Positions 36,060 through 47,244 of a DNA stretch of 64,000 nucleotides are shown here, piece by piece. The translations under genes were made by a program, and so were the position numbers. Each line of letters starts with the position of its first letter. Positions within the stretch are counted from its first letter, which is position 1. A model generated the notes under the pieces. That model worked only from the letters and a program-made list of their open reading frames with translations, had not been told where the DNA came from and did not search any database. This DNA comes from Aplectana chamaeleonis (taxonomy: Eukaryota; Nematoda; Chromadorea; Rhabditida; Cosmocercidae), in assembly GCA_029168955.1 (NCBI GenBank), contig JAPDOI010000894.1:124001-188000 (forward strand). Direction: 5' to 3'.

Positions 36060-37849
36060 GCTCAGAAGTATACATGTGCCACCTGCGCAGCAAGAATGTC
36101 ACCTGGAGAGGAATAAGCGTCCAATTCTTTGGATGCCAAAGGTGGGTGCACTTCTCCTGTTCAGGTCTCAGTTCTGTAAGGCATCACAACTCTTCTCAAC
36201 GTTGTGTTCTGTGCTCTGCTTCCACAAACTCAGATTCTTCAGCTTTCAGCCGCCCTTTCTCTATTGTCCATAAAAATCTCAATGGCCTACGTGCCAAACT
36301 GTCTGAGCTCTCTCTCGTTGATCGTACTCACCGTCCAGGTGTAAACATGGTTCAAGAAACCAAACTCTTCCCCTCTACTACCTCTTCTCACCCTAATATT
36401 CGCGGCTACACCGCTTAACATGCTCCCAGGCCATCTCTTGGCGGTGGAGTTTCAATATTTGTTCTTCCCACTCTATCATCCCATCTTTTCCCCAACGTCC
36501 CTAAGGATGTAACTCTCGAGTACCTCCTCATACATCTCCCACTCAAAACTCCTCTATCTCTTTTGAACATTTACATTTCCCCCACTACATCTTGTCCCCA
36601 TCCTACAGTCCTACCTCTCTTCTCAAGCAGCTCAAAGACTGCGCCCTCCCACCGTCAGCTCAGTCGTCTGCGGGAAACTTCGATGCTCATACCTTTTGCT
36701 CTTCACTTGATTCTGATGCTAGAGGAGAAGAATGAGCAGATAAATGCGACATGGTCATTCTAAACCATGATCAGCCCCTCTCGTCTCCCTGCCAACGGCT
36801 GATCTTCTAGCCCTGACTTTCGCTCATTTCTTCTAATCTTTCCAGTGCTTTCTCATGGTCCACTTCTACAACTCTGTCTGGTGATCATACCCCCATTTTG
36901 TCCAAACCTCTCCAACTCTGGAGACTGTTCACAGGGGTTGCACTCCGCAAAGCAGCAGAATATCCATGGACTGGCGATGTGCACCAGAAGAGGCGTTACA
37001 TATCTGACGCCATCCGGAAGGCTATGAAAGCGGCCATTCCAGACGGACGTGTAAAAACTCTACCCTAACGTCACCAGAGAGATACTACAGAGAAAAAGTC
37101 CAAGAAATGAAAAGAGAACTGCCAACCATCTGGACTCGGAGGTCACACAGCTTGACGATGAGATAAGAAAGGACCTGGTTAGAAATAAGAAAGACGAGTG
37201 GCAGAAGTTCACGAAAAAAAAACTGAACTTCAAGGCAGACGGTGCTGCGGCATGGAAAAATCTGAGGAATCTCTCTGAGAAAACCACACCTGCCACTGTC
37301 TCTACCATCGAATTCGATAATAATGTATTAAAGTCAGCAAATATGCTGTTTACGCTCTGCGCAAGAACTTCTTCAGAACGAGTGCTAAGCGAGGTCCGCG
37401 AAACAGAGTGACAGTAAGGGAGCTGTGCCGCCTACCGCTAATGAGCACGGCCGACGCCTTCACCCCTGCGCAGGTGAAGAAGATGAAGATTATAAAGGAA
37501 ATGCGAAACTCCAAAGCCATTGGCCCGGGCGGAAACTGTCCCGCAGTCCTAAAGAAGCTTTCAAGTAAACTTCTCCTGCTGCTTACCGACTTAATAAATA
37601 CGTCATTCCGAACGGGTACCCTGCCACAAGACTGGAAAACAGCAAATGTCATCCCTCTGCCAAAGCCCGGTAAATCGCTGGTCATCAGCGAAAAAATACA
37701 GGCCCAAAAGCCTTTTGTCGCCACTAATCAAGGTTACTGAAAAGCTAATCGATAACGACATGACCCAGCACAATGAGAAGCAACATCATCAGCACGGTTT
37801 CCGAAAGCTGCATTCCACCACGACGACACTACTGGGAATCCTTAGCTAA

Positions 37850-39110
37850 GCCATCCTCAGGCAGTAACGCCGGATGAGGGGGCAGGCAGTACCGGCTGAC
37901 TAAACATTGTACCCGGGCATGCTCCGGTATTCACTGCCTCCTCAGCTGGTGAATGGTGGAGCGCTCAGCCGGCAAGTGGTGGTCCCCTCACCCCGCGTTC
38001 ACTGCCCCCTCAGCCGGTAAATGGAGGTTTGCTTACCCGGTATTAATTGCTTACCGTGTGAATGATATAGATCTGCAGGAGCAGATAAAGCCCTAATAAG
38101 GCCTCACTCCCTAATCCTCTGCAAGTTCGAGGCTTGCGCTTCATCCCTGAAGCAGCAAGACTTCCCTTGCTTCAAAATTCATGAACTGACCCGCTGTCAC
38201 GCCGCACGGTCACAACGAACAGTAAAGGGTGAGGAGTCAATGATCCAAATCGTGTGATCAAAATTCGGACGTGTGGATAACCACACGTTCGAATGCCGTC
38301 ACCAAAAACATCACGATGCCCATTTCGCCCGCACCGTATGTGGCCCTGGTTTGCCTTAGCTGTTCAGTGTTGGTCCGATGATATGCATATGTCTGCCCGC
38401 TGACCCCGTAAAGCCATGCCCCTCAGCCGGTAATGCTATGTCTGCCCGATCGGCCGGTGACGTGCTCCGCCGTGGATTTATGTCCGCCCGCTGACCCCGT
38501 AAAGCCATGCCCCTCAAGCCTAGTTTTGACTGCATCGCTGCTGTTTTTCATCGCAGCGATTTTGCACCCGCTGCTGCAGCGATGTAGCAGCGGCAGCGAT
38601 TCTGTTCATAGTGCATAGGCCCACGGATGATAGAAGAAATTCAATCAATCAGTGGAGTTAATGGCTGGTATTCATCAATAACGCGTTTCGACTCGAAAAC
38701 ATTGATCTTGTCATGTGAAAGGGTCAACGTTCACTAGACAAAACGTTCCATTCGCTGGCAATCTCTCCATCGCTGCCATTTTGGCCGCGATGGAGCGATG
38801 GTCAGCGACCATAGAGAATCGCTCTCGAAGCAGCGATGCAGTAAAACATAGGATTTCGTCGCCGCGACCCAGCGATCTAGGACGTTTGTCACGAAGCGAT
38901 CACAATTGTAGCGGCTTTCCATTACGCGCGATGAAAAAGGAACAGTTGTCCCTCGCATGACCGCAGCGACCACCTGCAGTCAAAACTAGGCTTCAGTCGG
39001 TTGAATGCATGGCCGCCCACTCAGCCGGTAAGACGCTCCGCCCCCAAAATAAACCTGCCCGCTCAGCCGGCGAGCTTACTTCTCCGCGCGCTCAGCCGGT
39101 GTTATTATCT
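37850..39110. repeat. Repeat-rich insertion in J3 (CTCAGCCGGT words)
   Basis: The J3 frame stops at ...LLGILS and resumes at about 39113, where the next residues of the family (DGFNKKKPLRA) follow. The insert repeats CTCAGCCGGT(AA/GA) and CCGCTGACCCCGTAAAGCCA irregularly. It itself contains the TIR element at 38517-38992. Confidence 0.65.
38517..38992. mobile_element. TIR element with TCA duplication, nested in the J3 insert
   Basis: The termini AGCCTAGTTTTGACTGCA and their complement are flanked by TCA (38514-38516 and 38993-38995). The interior is rich in GCAGCGAT/ATCGCTGC. 476 bp, non-coding. Confidence 0.75.
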
Positions 39111-39364
39111 GAGTCGACGGCTTCAACAAGAAAAAGCCACTCAGGGCCTTCGTTGTAACCTTGGATTTGACGAAGGCATTCGATAGTGTTAACTTGGGTA
39201 TTCTATCGGATAATTAATTGAAGTCCTCCATCCTACCGTGGCAGAAGCGTTGCACAACTGCTTTCACCAAGGGCCGCCGAGCAAAAGTTATGTTTCAAAA
39301 TCATGTCTCTAACAGTCTCCCCATAGCTGCTTGTGCTCCACAAGGTAAAGTCTTATCGCCCTCT

Positions 39365-39434
39365 CTGTTTAATCAACAGCTGGAGCTCACAGCAGAATTG
39401 TTTCTGCTGTGAGCTCCAGCTGTTGATTAAACAG
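39365..39434. repeat. Perfect 33-nt inverted repeat with 4-nt loop
   Basis: The left arm 39365-39397 is exactly complementary to 39402-39434 (loop TTGT). It sits where J3 should read on past SPSLF. Confidence 0.85.
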
Positions 39435-39469
39435 ATTAAACAGCTGTTTCTGCTTCTGAAGCACTAAAC

Positions 39470-39600
39470 TGGCGCTTATGGAGGCGCCAGAACGATAATG
39501 AGGATCTATCGTTTGCTTGTCATGCCAGTATTGCTGTATGGAGCTGAGACGTGGACACTGCTGAAAGCGGATCCTCAAAAAGCAGGCGGCGTCAGCTCAT
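39470..39600 (+). pseudogene. Fragment of a different LINE (RTE-like C-terminus)
   Basis: The frame MRIYRLLVMPVLLYGAETWT followed by LLKADPQK resembles the region after the RT domain of RTE-type LINEs, not the J family. It is short and embedded in J3. Confidence 0.5.
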
Positions 39601-40237
39601 GGGACGGTAAGGTAAGTAAGTTCGCCCATTGAACATCTACACGCCGAGACGCGGATACTGCCAGTAAAGGAGCATTGTCAGCTCCGGCCCAGAAGCTGCA
39701 TATAAACATCATCAAACAGCCGAATTACCCATCTTGGAGAGTACTTGAGTCTGAATGAGAGACACCAGGAATCTTCTTGCCTATGCTCCTGGTAAAGTCA
39801 ACATGCAATGAAGGCACGACTCACAAGAACGCCTCCGTCTCTTGAGCGAGGAGCACACCCAATTCCTTCGAGGGTATCTACAAAGAGCGGCTACTAATCC
39901 CATTTCGGGAGCACTGTAGCCCCGGGTCTGTGAATCAGAGCCTAAACTCGGTAGGCGGGCCAGGTGCACATTCTTCTCGCCGCACTGCGGACAATCTACG
40001 CCGCCGAAGTCCTTTGTGAACAAGATCGACAGTAGCATACCCAACGCTTGCCCGTACTGCGGTACCTCCAGCCACAATACTACGCATTTATTCAACTGTC
40101 CCATGAGACCCACATCATTAACTACAATAGACCTATGAACGAATCCGACGCTGGTCGCCCCGTTTCTGGGCCTATGACAATACTCTCTTCGTGGCTGCAA
40201 AGAAGAACTAGAAGCGATTGAACGCACAGGCTCCAAG

Positions 40238-41197
40238 ATGGATCCAAGATGTTCAACCCACGCGTGGTGGATCTGTAGAGTCGATGTTATGGAGACTCAT
40301 CAAACGGACATTAATCACTCCGAGTTTTTTTCGTATTGGGAGTGTAACTGGCTGGCTGCTGCACTCCTCTGTATTCTACTTCTACGAGGTGGCATTGAGA
40401 GGAATCCGGGACCGCGCAGCAAGACACTACGATATCCCTGCTGTCACTGCGGACTATCTGCTAAACATGCAAGCATTCAATGTGGTCGTTGCCTTGGCTG
40501 GGTGCACCTCGAATGTTCGGGATTGTCCAGCTATGATGACTACACTCATGCTTACTGTTGTATGTCTTGCTCTGTAAATCCTCCTAAGGTTTCTCAACAA
40601 AGTCTTTGCATTTATCAACTCAATATCAATGGCCTGCCTGCCAAAATTGCTAAACTCACAGTGTATATAGATGGCACTCAACCTGATGTCATCCTCTTGC
40701 AGGAGACCAAGCTTAGCGCATCTTCCTCCTCCCTTCCCCGTCTCCCTGGTTATTTGTCTTATCATGTTCCACGTACTTCTCACGGTGGTGGTGTTTCTAC
40801 ATTTGTAAAATCTTCTATCCCTTCTCACCTAATTGCTCTACCCACTGATGATGTTGTTGAATGTCTTGGTGCTCATATTGTATTACAAAGTGACCCCCTT
40901 GATATTGCCAACGTCTATATACCCCCATGCACATCCTGTCCCAATGCGTTTGACCCCACAACTTACTTACATGCTGTTCATACTGCCTTGTCATCTAGTT
41001 CGGTTGTACTAGCTGGTGCTTTCAATGCTCAATCTTCTTCGTGGTTTGCTACTCTAGACCCTAACCATAGAAGTGAGCTCATTGAGCTTTTCGCTGATGA
41101 TTGTGATCTCGTGCCTATCAATGAGGATTCTCCCACTCGTCTTCCGGCAGTGGGTAGGCTTCCTCACCCAATATCACCTTCGTATCATCCTCGCTAG
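40238..41197 (+). pseudogene. J4 ORF: 2A-like motif, PHD finger and endonuclease
   Basis: It is open for 319 codons before a frameshift. Residues about 37-50 are hydrophobic (LAAALLCILLL) and run into GGIERNPGP at 51-59. Residues 68-111 form a C4HC3 PHD finger: C68-x2-C71, C82-x2-C85, H90-x2-C93, C108-x2-C111, with W88 two before the histidine. From 124 the endonuclease reads YQLNINGLPAKIAKL, LLQETKLS and SHGGGVSTFV, ending near the frameshift around 41200. The PHD finger may bind chromatin or the element RNA; this is inference. Confidence 0.8.
40388..40414 (+). other. 2A-like (stop-go) motif in J4
   Basis: Encodes GGIERNPGP after a hydrophobic run. The canonical core is D-x-E-x-N-P-G-P; here the aspartate is glycine. 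J3 keeps the aspartate and J5 keeps NPGP. Confidence 0.65.
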
Positions 41198-43371
41198 CTA
41201 TCTCCTGTAACTGGTCTACCGATGTGGCGCTGGCCAGTGATCATGTTCCCATAATTACGTCATTGGATTTGTCGCTTTATAGCTTGCTTGCTCCATTTTC
41301 TGGCTCTCGTTGTAAGTCTTATTCTAATTATCGTAAGGCTAACTGGGACCTATTCAAAGAGGTGTTCCTCAGCCAGGTGGCCAGCTACCCGTGGAACGGC
41401 TCAGTCTACGACAAGGAGAAGTTCATTGTCGATGCCATAGGACGTGCTTCCAAAGCAGCTATCCCCACTGGACGTGTAAGGACTTTTCACCCAAACGTGC
41501 CCAGTGAAGTCCTCGACCTAATCACGATGAGAGACGACAAGCGAAGATCAGATCCCAATGATCCTGCGGTACAGCAGCTGTCGGACAACATCACTGCACT
41601 GCTAAATCAAAGCAAGCAGCAGTGCTGGAAAGAGCTCACCGAGTCGATCGATTTTGCCGCGAATGCCAGAAAAAGCTTGGACCACCCTGAAGCGGCTTTC
41701 AGACAGAAGGATGACTATCGACCGCAACATGCTCGAGTTTCCGTCTGATGGATTCAAGCACGGATACAAGGCAGCTTGTCTGCTCGACAAATTATTTGCA
41801 TCTGCATCATCGCCTCGGGATAGGCAGCACAGACAAACACTACGAGCAACCAGGAAGCTCCGTCGGCTGGAAGTCCCTGCTATTTCTCTTCCAACCATCG
41901 ACAAGAATCCAAGTCGATGAGAAATTCGCGGGGAGGGACCCGACGGGATTTCGGCTGTTCGCCTCAAACATATTCCTGATCCCTATTACGAACTGCTCTC
42001 TGACCTCATTTAATCATCATTCAATTCTGGTGTTATACCGGTGCGCTGGGAACAAGCTGTCGTCATCCCCATCGCCAAACCAGGCAAGCCATTGGATAAG
42101 GCTGCCTCCCACTGCCCCATCTCCCTCCTTCCCCCCCCCTTGCCAAGCTTGCGGGAAGAGTCGTCAATCCGCTCCCCCAAAACGCCTTACAGCACAACAC
42201 CCACCAGCATGCTTTCAAGAAGGAGCATTCCACCATCAGTGCCTTGACATCAATCACCGAGCATATCATCGCTGGACTTATTTGAAAGACCCCGGCTGGT
42301 AGAAGCCTCGTCGTTGCCATCGATCTAACGGCTGCTTCTGATAGCGTCAGTACCCCGCTCCTCTTGAAATCAATTCTGGAATCGGACATGCCCAGTTGGT
42401 CCAAAAGATAGATCGAAAGCTTCATCAAGAAACGGTCCATTCGTGTCAAGTTCGACGGACATTTATCGTCTTCGATTCCCTTGAGGGCCGGTGTCCCTCA
42501 AGGCGGGATGTTGTCCCCTAGCCTGTTTTAGCTATTTCTGTCTGATATTCCTGAGCCACCAACTGGTATTCATCTGTGCCTGTACGCCGATGACATCACT
42601 ATCGTATGCACAGACTAAGTTACTGATCGAGCCACTGCCATCATGAACAACTATTTACGGACCCTGGCAGTGTATCTCAAATCAAAGTCGCTGACTGTCT
42701 CTGACTCCAAGTCAAGTGGTACACTATGTACAACGGCTACTATCGCACATCGGCTTCATCTCAAGGACGTCTGGGATGGCCACGCGCTGCCACTATGTAA
42801 GCATCCTCGATTGTTGGGAGTTTTCTTAGACCTCTCTCTACGATTCCAAGAGAACACGCGTATACGAGCTGCCTCTGCCAACTCTCGCAACAACGCTCTT
42901 CGCGCACTGGCTGGAACCACCTGGGGCAGCACGAAGGAAGTGCTACGTATGACATATAGGGCCATGGTGCAGCCGGTCTTGGAACACGGCGCCCCTATTT
43001 GGACCAGACATCTCTCCGAATCCTCTTGGTGCAGGGTGCAGAGAACACAGAATACTGCCCTCAGGCTTATTACTGGATGTCACAAGTCGACGTCTATTCC
43101 GCATCAGGAAACAGGCCTACTCCACGTAAAACAGCACTGCTTAATCCAATCTCAGCAGTTTCTCATGAATATTGTCAAGAGCCCGACCCATACAAACCAC
43201 CGTCTTATGTCGTCCGGACGCTGCCGAGATGTCGTACGTTCGTGCCGTGGCAGTTTGGAGGAAAGAAGATCGCCTCCGTGCAAACCGACGTCATCCCCTC
43301 CACGAGGAGGGTTTTTGTCATAGGAGAGGTGCCGGCCGGCCGCGTCTCTCCTTCGGATTCTCCTGCTAAGG

Positions 43372-43398
43372 GCCGGCGTGGAAAGGAATCCTGGACCC
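43372..43398 (+). other. 2A-like motif in J5
   Basis: Reads AGVERNPGP, preceded in frame by the leucine-rich RILLLR. The following KKKKYPCATCDGD and WVHFFCSGL belong to the PHD finger. Confidence 0.65.
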
Positions 43399-44355
43399 GC
43401 TCAGAAGAAGAAGAAGTACCCATGTGCCACATGCGACGGAGACGTCACTTGGAATGGGACCAGCGCCCAATGCTTTGGATGCCAAAGGTGGGTTCACTTC
43501 TTTTGTTCGGGTCTCAGTTCTGTGAAGCATCATAACTCTTCTTTTCGTTGTGTTATATGCTCTTCACCTTCTAACTCTGATTCCTCCAACTCCAATCGCC
43601 CCTTTCCATTGTACATATCAATCTCAACGGCCTTCGTACCAAGCTTTCTCAGCTCTCTCTCTCTCTCTTTGCACGTACTTACCATCCAGACATGATCATG
43701 GTTCAAGAAACCAAGCTCTCTCCATCACCTACCCGTCCTCATCCTAATATCCCGGGCTATACTGCCTTCCATGCTCTAAGGTCAGCTCTTGGCGGAGGAG
43801 TTTCAACCTTTGTTTTATCTTCTCTCCCCTCCCACCTCATACCCAACACCCCACGGATGGTACTCTCGAGTACCTTCCAATCCATCTCCCTTTCAAAACA
43901 CCTATTTCTCTCTTCAACATATATATTCCACCCACTACCTCATGCCCCTCATCTTACAATCCCACTCCACTTCTTAAGCAGCTTCACGACTGCTCCCTCT
44001 CATCTACGGTTGTTTTCGCGGGCGATTTCAACGCTCACACTTTTTGCTCGTCTCTTGGCTCTGATGCTAGAGGAAATGACGTCGAAGAATGGGCAGAGGA
44101 ATGCGACCTGGTCATTTTAAACGATGATCAGCCCACTCGCCTCCCTACCCACGGCCGATCTTCCAGCCCAGACATTTCTCTTGTCTCGTCCAACCTATCT
44201 AACTCTTGCTCATGGTCCACCTCAGCAACTCGGTCAAGTGACCATGTCCCTGTCTTCATCCATATCGATCTCTCCAATTCTCTCGCTCCCTATTCTGGTG
44301 TTCGTCAACATTCTTATCTTAATTTAGGCCATTCAGTGAGGCTGCGCTTCACTTA

Positions 44356-46997
44356 GTGGCCGATTACCCATGGAATGGCGACGTGCACCGAAAAGAGTGC
44401 CATTTATCTGACGCGATCCGCAGAGCCATGAAAGCGGCTATTCCTGTCGGCCGCGTCAAGACGTTTTATCCAAATGTCTTTAGGGTAATCCTAGATAAGA
44501 TCAGGACAAGAGATGCCAGGAGAGCGGTCAACCATCTGGACCCCGTCTTTGCTGAACTTGACGATGAGATCAAAAAGGACCTGGACAGGCACAAGAAAGA
44601 AGAGTGGGAAAAGTTCACCGGGCAGTTGGATTTCAAGACGGACAGTGCAGCTACTTGGAAGGTTTTACGGAAGCTCTCGGGTAAGAGCTTACCCGCTACC
44701 ATCTCCACAATTGAATTCGACAACGGTGTATTCAACTCAGGCAAGGAAGCCGCTTATGCGCTCGGTAAAAGTTTTTTCATCACCAGTGCAAAGCGTGGTC
44801 CGCAGAACAGAGTTACAGTAAGAGAGCTGTGCCGCCTCCCGCTTATGAGCACGGCCGACGCGTTCACTACGACGCAAGTTGAGAAAATTATAAAGGATAT
44901 GCGGAATTCCAAAGCGGTTGGTCCTGACGGAATATGCCCTGCGGTCTTGAAGAAGTTACCAACTGAAATCCTTCTGCTTCTCACTGACTTGATAAACACC
45001 TTGTTCAATTCATGCGCTATCCCGCAAAATTGGAAAACAGCTGACGTCCTGCCGCTGCCGAAGCCTGGCAAGCCCCAAGCTTCAGTCAAGGGATATCGCC
45101 CCATTAGTTTGCTGTCCTCTTTTGCTAAAGTAGCCGAAAAAACTGATCGTATAAGACCTTGCAGAGCATAATGACAACCAGGTGTTTCAGCACTGATTCA
45201 GAAAGCTGCATTCCACCACGACAGCTCTGCTGGAAATTACAAGCTTTGCCATCGATGGGTTAAATGCCGAGAAGCCACAGAGAACTGTGGCTGTTGCCTT
45301 AGATCTCACCAAGGCATTTGACACAGTAAACCATGGAGTTCTGTCAAGCAACTTACTGGAATCATCAATACCACCGTGGCAGAAACGCTGGATATCGGCA
45401 TTCATCAAGGGCAGACGAGCCAGAGTTATGTTCCAGAACCATGTCTCCAATAGTATTCCTATAGCGGCTGGAGTTCCGCAGTGCGGTGTTCTATCGCCAG
45501 CCCTCTTCAGCAAGGTAGATCAGGGTTGTGACCCGGCGCAGCGGGGGGTCGTAAAAGTTTTGGAAAACTTTTAAGAAAAATGAAAATTTGGAGGGGGGGG
45601 CGTAAAATTTTTGAAGAAAAAAGAAACTTTCTTCCGAACCACTTGGTGAGCTAAAATGTGGCAAGCAATTCATTCTGAGAGAGCTAAAACAATTTTTCAT
45701 TTGGGGGGGGTCGTTAAACTTTTCTTTAGTTTGGAAAAAATTTCGGTCAACATGGGGGAGGGTCGTAGCTCTGCGGGAAATTGGCGCAACGGCCTGCTCA
45801 ACCCTGCTCTTCAGTCTGTACCTCGAGGATATGCCTGAGCCGCCACAGGATATCAAGGTTGTCGCGTATGCAGATGACATTACGATCATGTGTCGAGATC
45901 GAAACATACAGGTGGCCGCCAATAAGATCAATGAGTACCTGATTGCAATAAAGATCTTTTTCGACGAGAAGATGCTAAAGATCTCTGCATCGAAGTCGCC
46001 AGTATCCGTTCTCACAACGGATCCTTCCAAACACAGCGCTCATCCGAACGTAAAGTGGGATGGAGACCGTCTACCTGCTACGCGATTTCCAAAACTGCTC
46101 GGTCTTGTGCTCGATCCGTCGCCCAAGTTTCATGAAAATACCGAGCAGAAGCAGGCTGTCGTCAAAGCCACCAGGCTCAATGTACTCAGGGCCCTGGGCG
46201 GTACCTCATGGGGAAGCAGCAAGGAAACTATACTCACTACGTATAAGGCGATCCTCCAGCCCGCACTGGAGTACGCCGCACCAGTTTGGCAGCATATAGT
46301 CTCAGACTCCTCTTGGACGAAGATGCAACGAGTACAGAATGCCGCTCTTCGCATCGCCACCGGTTGTGCCAGGAGTTCCCCAGTCGAGAACCTGCATGCC
46401 GAAACACGTTTACTACCAGTGAAGGAGCACTGTCAGCTGCAAGCTCAACAATTCCGTATCAACATTATAAAGCAACCAAATCATCCGTCGTGGAGAGTGC
46501 TAAACCCCGTTAGAGAGAGAAGTATAAGAAAGCCATTCGCCGATGCTCCAAACAAAGTCAATTTGCAAAGATGGCACGACTCACAGCAAGAACGACTCCG
46601 TCTGTTGCGCGAGGAGCATACTCAGTTCTTGCGGTGCCATCTGGAAAAGGCGGCCATTAATCCCATATTGGGGGTAGTGCCGCCCCAAGTCTGCACATCC
46701 GAGGCTCAACTCGGAAGAAGGGCCAGATGCACACTCGCATCGCTGCGCTGCGGTCACTCTACAATGCTTATGTCTTACGTCAGCAAGATTGACAGCAGCA
46801 AAAATCTGATGTTTGTCCGGACTGCGGTACTATCGGCCATGACACAGTACATCTATTTAACTGTCCGGAGAGACCTACCACGCAGACCCCAATGGATCTA
46901 TGGACGAATCCACTACTGGTCGCCCAGTTTCTTCACCTATGGCAAAACCCTCGACGTGGCTGCAAAGAAGAAGAAGAAGCCTCGTCGTTGCCATTGA
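44356..46997 (+). pseudogene. J5 reverse transcriptase and C-terminal region
   Basis: Open pieces 44356-45171, 45287-45574 and 45831-46997 cover the linker, RT fingers (KAVGPDGICPAVLKKLP, RPISLLSSFAKVAEK) and palm (VALDLTKAFDTVNHG, AGVPQCGVLSPALF, AYADDITIMC). The thumb and a C-terminal arm follow. The C-terminal CPDCG motif is frameshifted near 46800. RT copies the element RNA onto nicked target DNA (family knowledge). Disabled here. Confidence 0.8.
45511..45806. mobile_element. hAT-type MITE H3, nested in J5
   Basis: CTCTTCAG flanks both sides (45503-45510 and 45807-45814). The right end is CAACCCTG; the matching CAGGGTTG on the left starts 10 bp inside, after CAAGGTAGAT. The interior repeats GGGGTCGTAAAATTTT words like H2 (58373-58682). 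Excising it restores PALF/SLYLEDMPEP. Confidence 0.8.
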
Positions 46998-47244
46998 TCT
47001 AACGACTGCTTTTCATAGCGTACTCCGCTCCTCTCAAAATCAATTCTGGAATCGGACATGCCCAGTTGGTCTAAAAGATGGATCGATAGCTTCATTAAGA
47101 ACCGGTCTAATCGTGTCAAGTTCAACGGACATCTGTCGTCTTCGGTCCCCTGAAAGCCGATGTCCCGCAAGCCGGGGTGTTATCCCCTTGCCTATTTTCG
47201 CTATTTCTATCTGATATTCCTGTTCCACCAACTGGTATTTATCT

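Larger units (their letters stand above)
35931..40214 (+). mobile_element. LINE J3, first copy of the tandem array, degenerate
   Basis: It starts in the 5' region shared with J5 (CATCAACCCCTCCATGAAGA). It then has a degenerate 2A-like motif (36033-36059), remnants of the PHD finger and endonuclease (LNGLRAKLSELS, QETKLF), and RT (MRNSKAIGPGGNCPAVLKKL). Tandem-rich DNA interrupts it at 37850-39110. RT/thumb fragments resume, and it ends in GCAAAGAAGAACTAGAAG, a mutated (AAG)n tail. Many stops and frameshifts; the oldest-looking copy of the array. Confidence 0.8.
40215..43269 (+). mobile_element. LINE J4, second copy of the array (5' end and RT, 3'-shortened)
   Basis: It follows J3's tail directly. 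Contents in order: hydrophobic start, 2A-like motif, PHD finger, endonuclease, linker, and RT with catalytic CLYADDITIV near 42575. The thumb (ALAGTTWGSTKE) follows, and HLSESSWCRVQRTQNTALRL extends to about 43200. The last few hundred bases and tail are missing where J5 begins. Several frameshifts and stops. Confidence 0.85.
43270..46979 (+). mobile_element. LINE J5, third copy of the array, near full length
   Basis: It starts at the 5' sequence shared with J3, then has the 2A-like motif (43372-43398), PHD finger, endonuclease remnants and RT in frame 44356-45171. A second RT block follows at 45287-45520 with DLTKAFDTVNHG. The hAT-type MITE H3 sits at 45511-45806. Then comes frame 45831-46997 with catalytic AYADDITIMC, thumb and C-terminus. 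It ends GCAAAGAAGAAGAAGAAG. Frameshifts break the polyprotein but long stretches are open. Confidence 0.85.
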
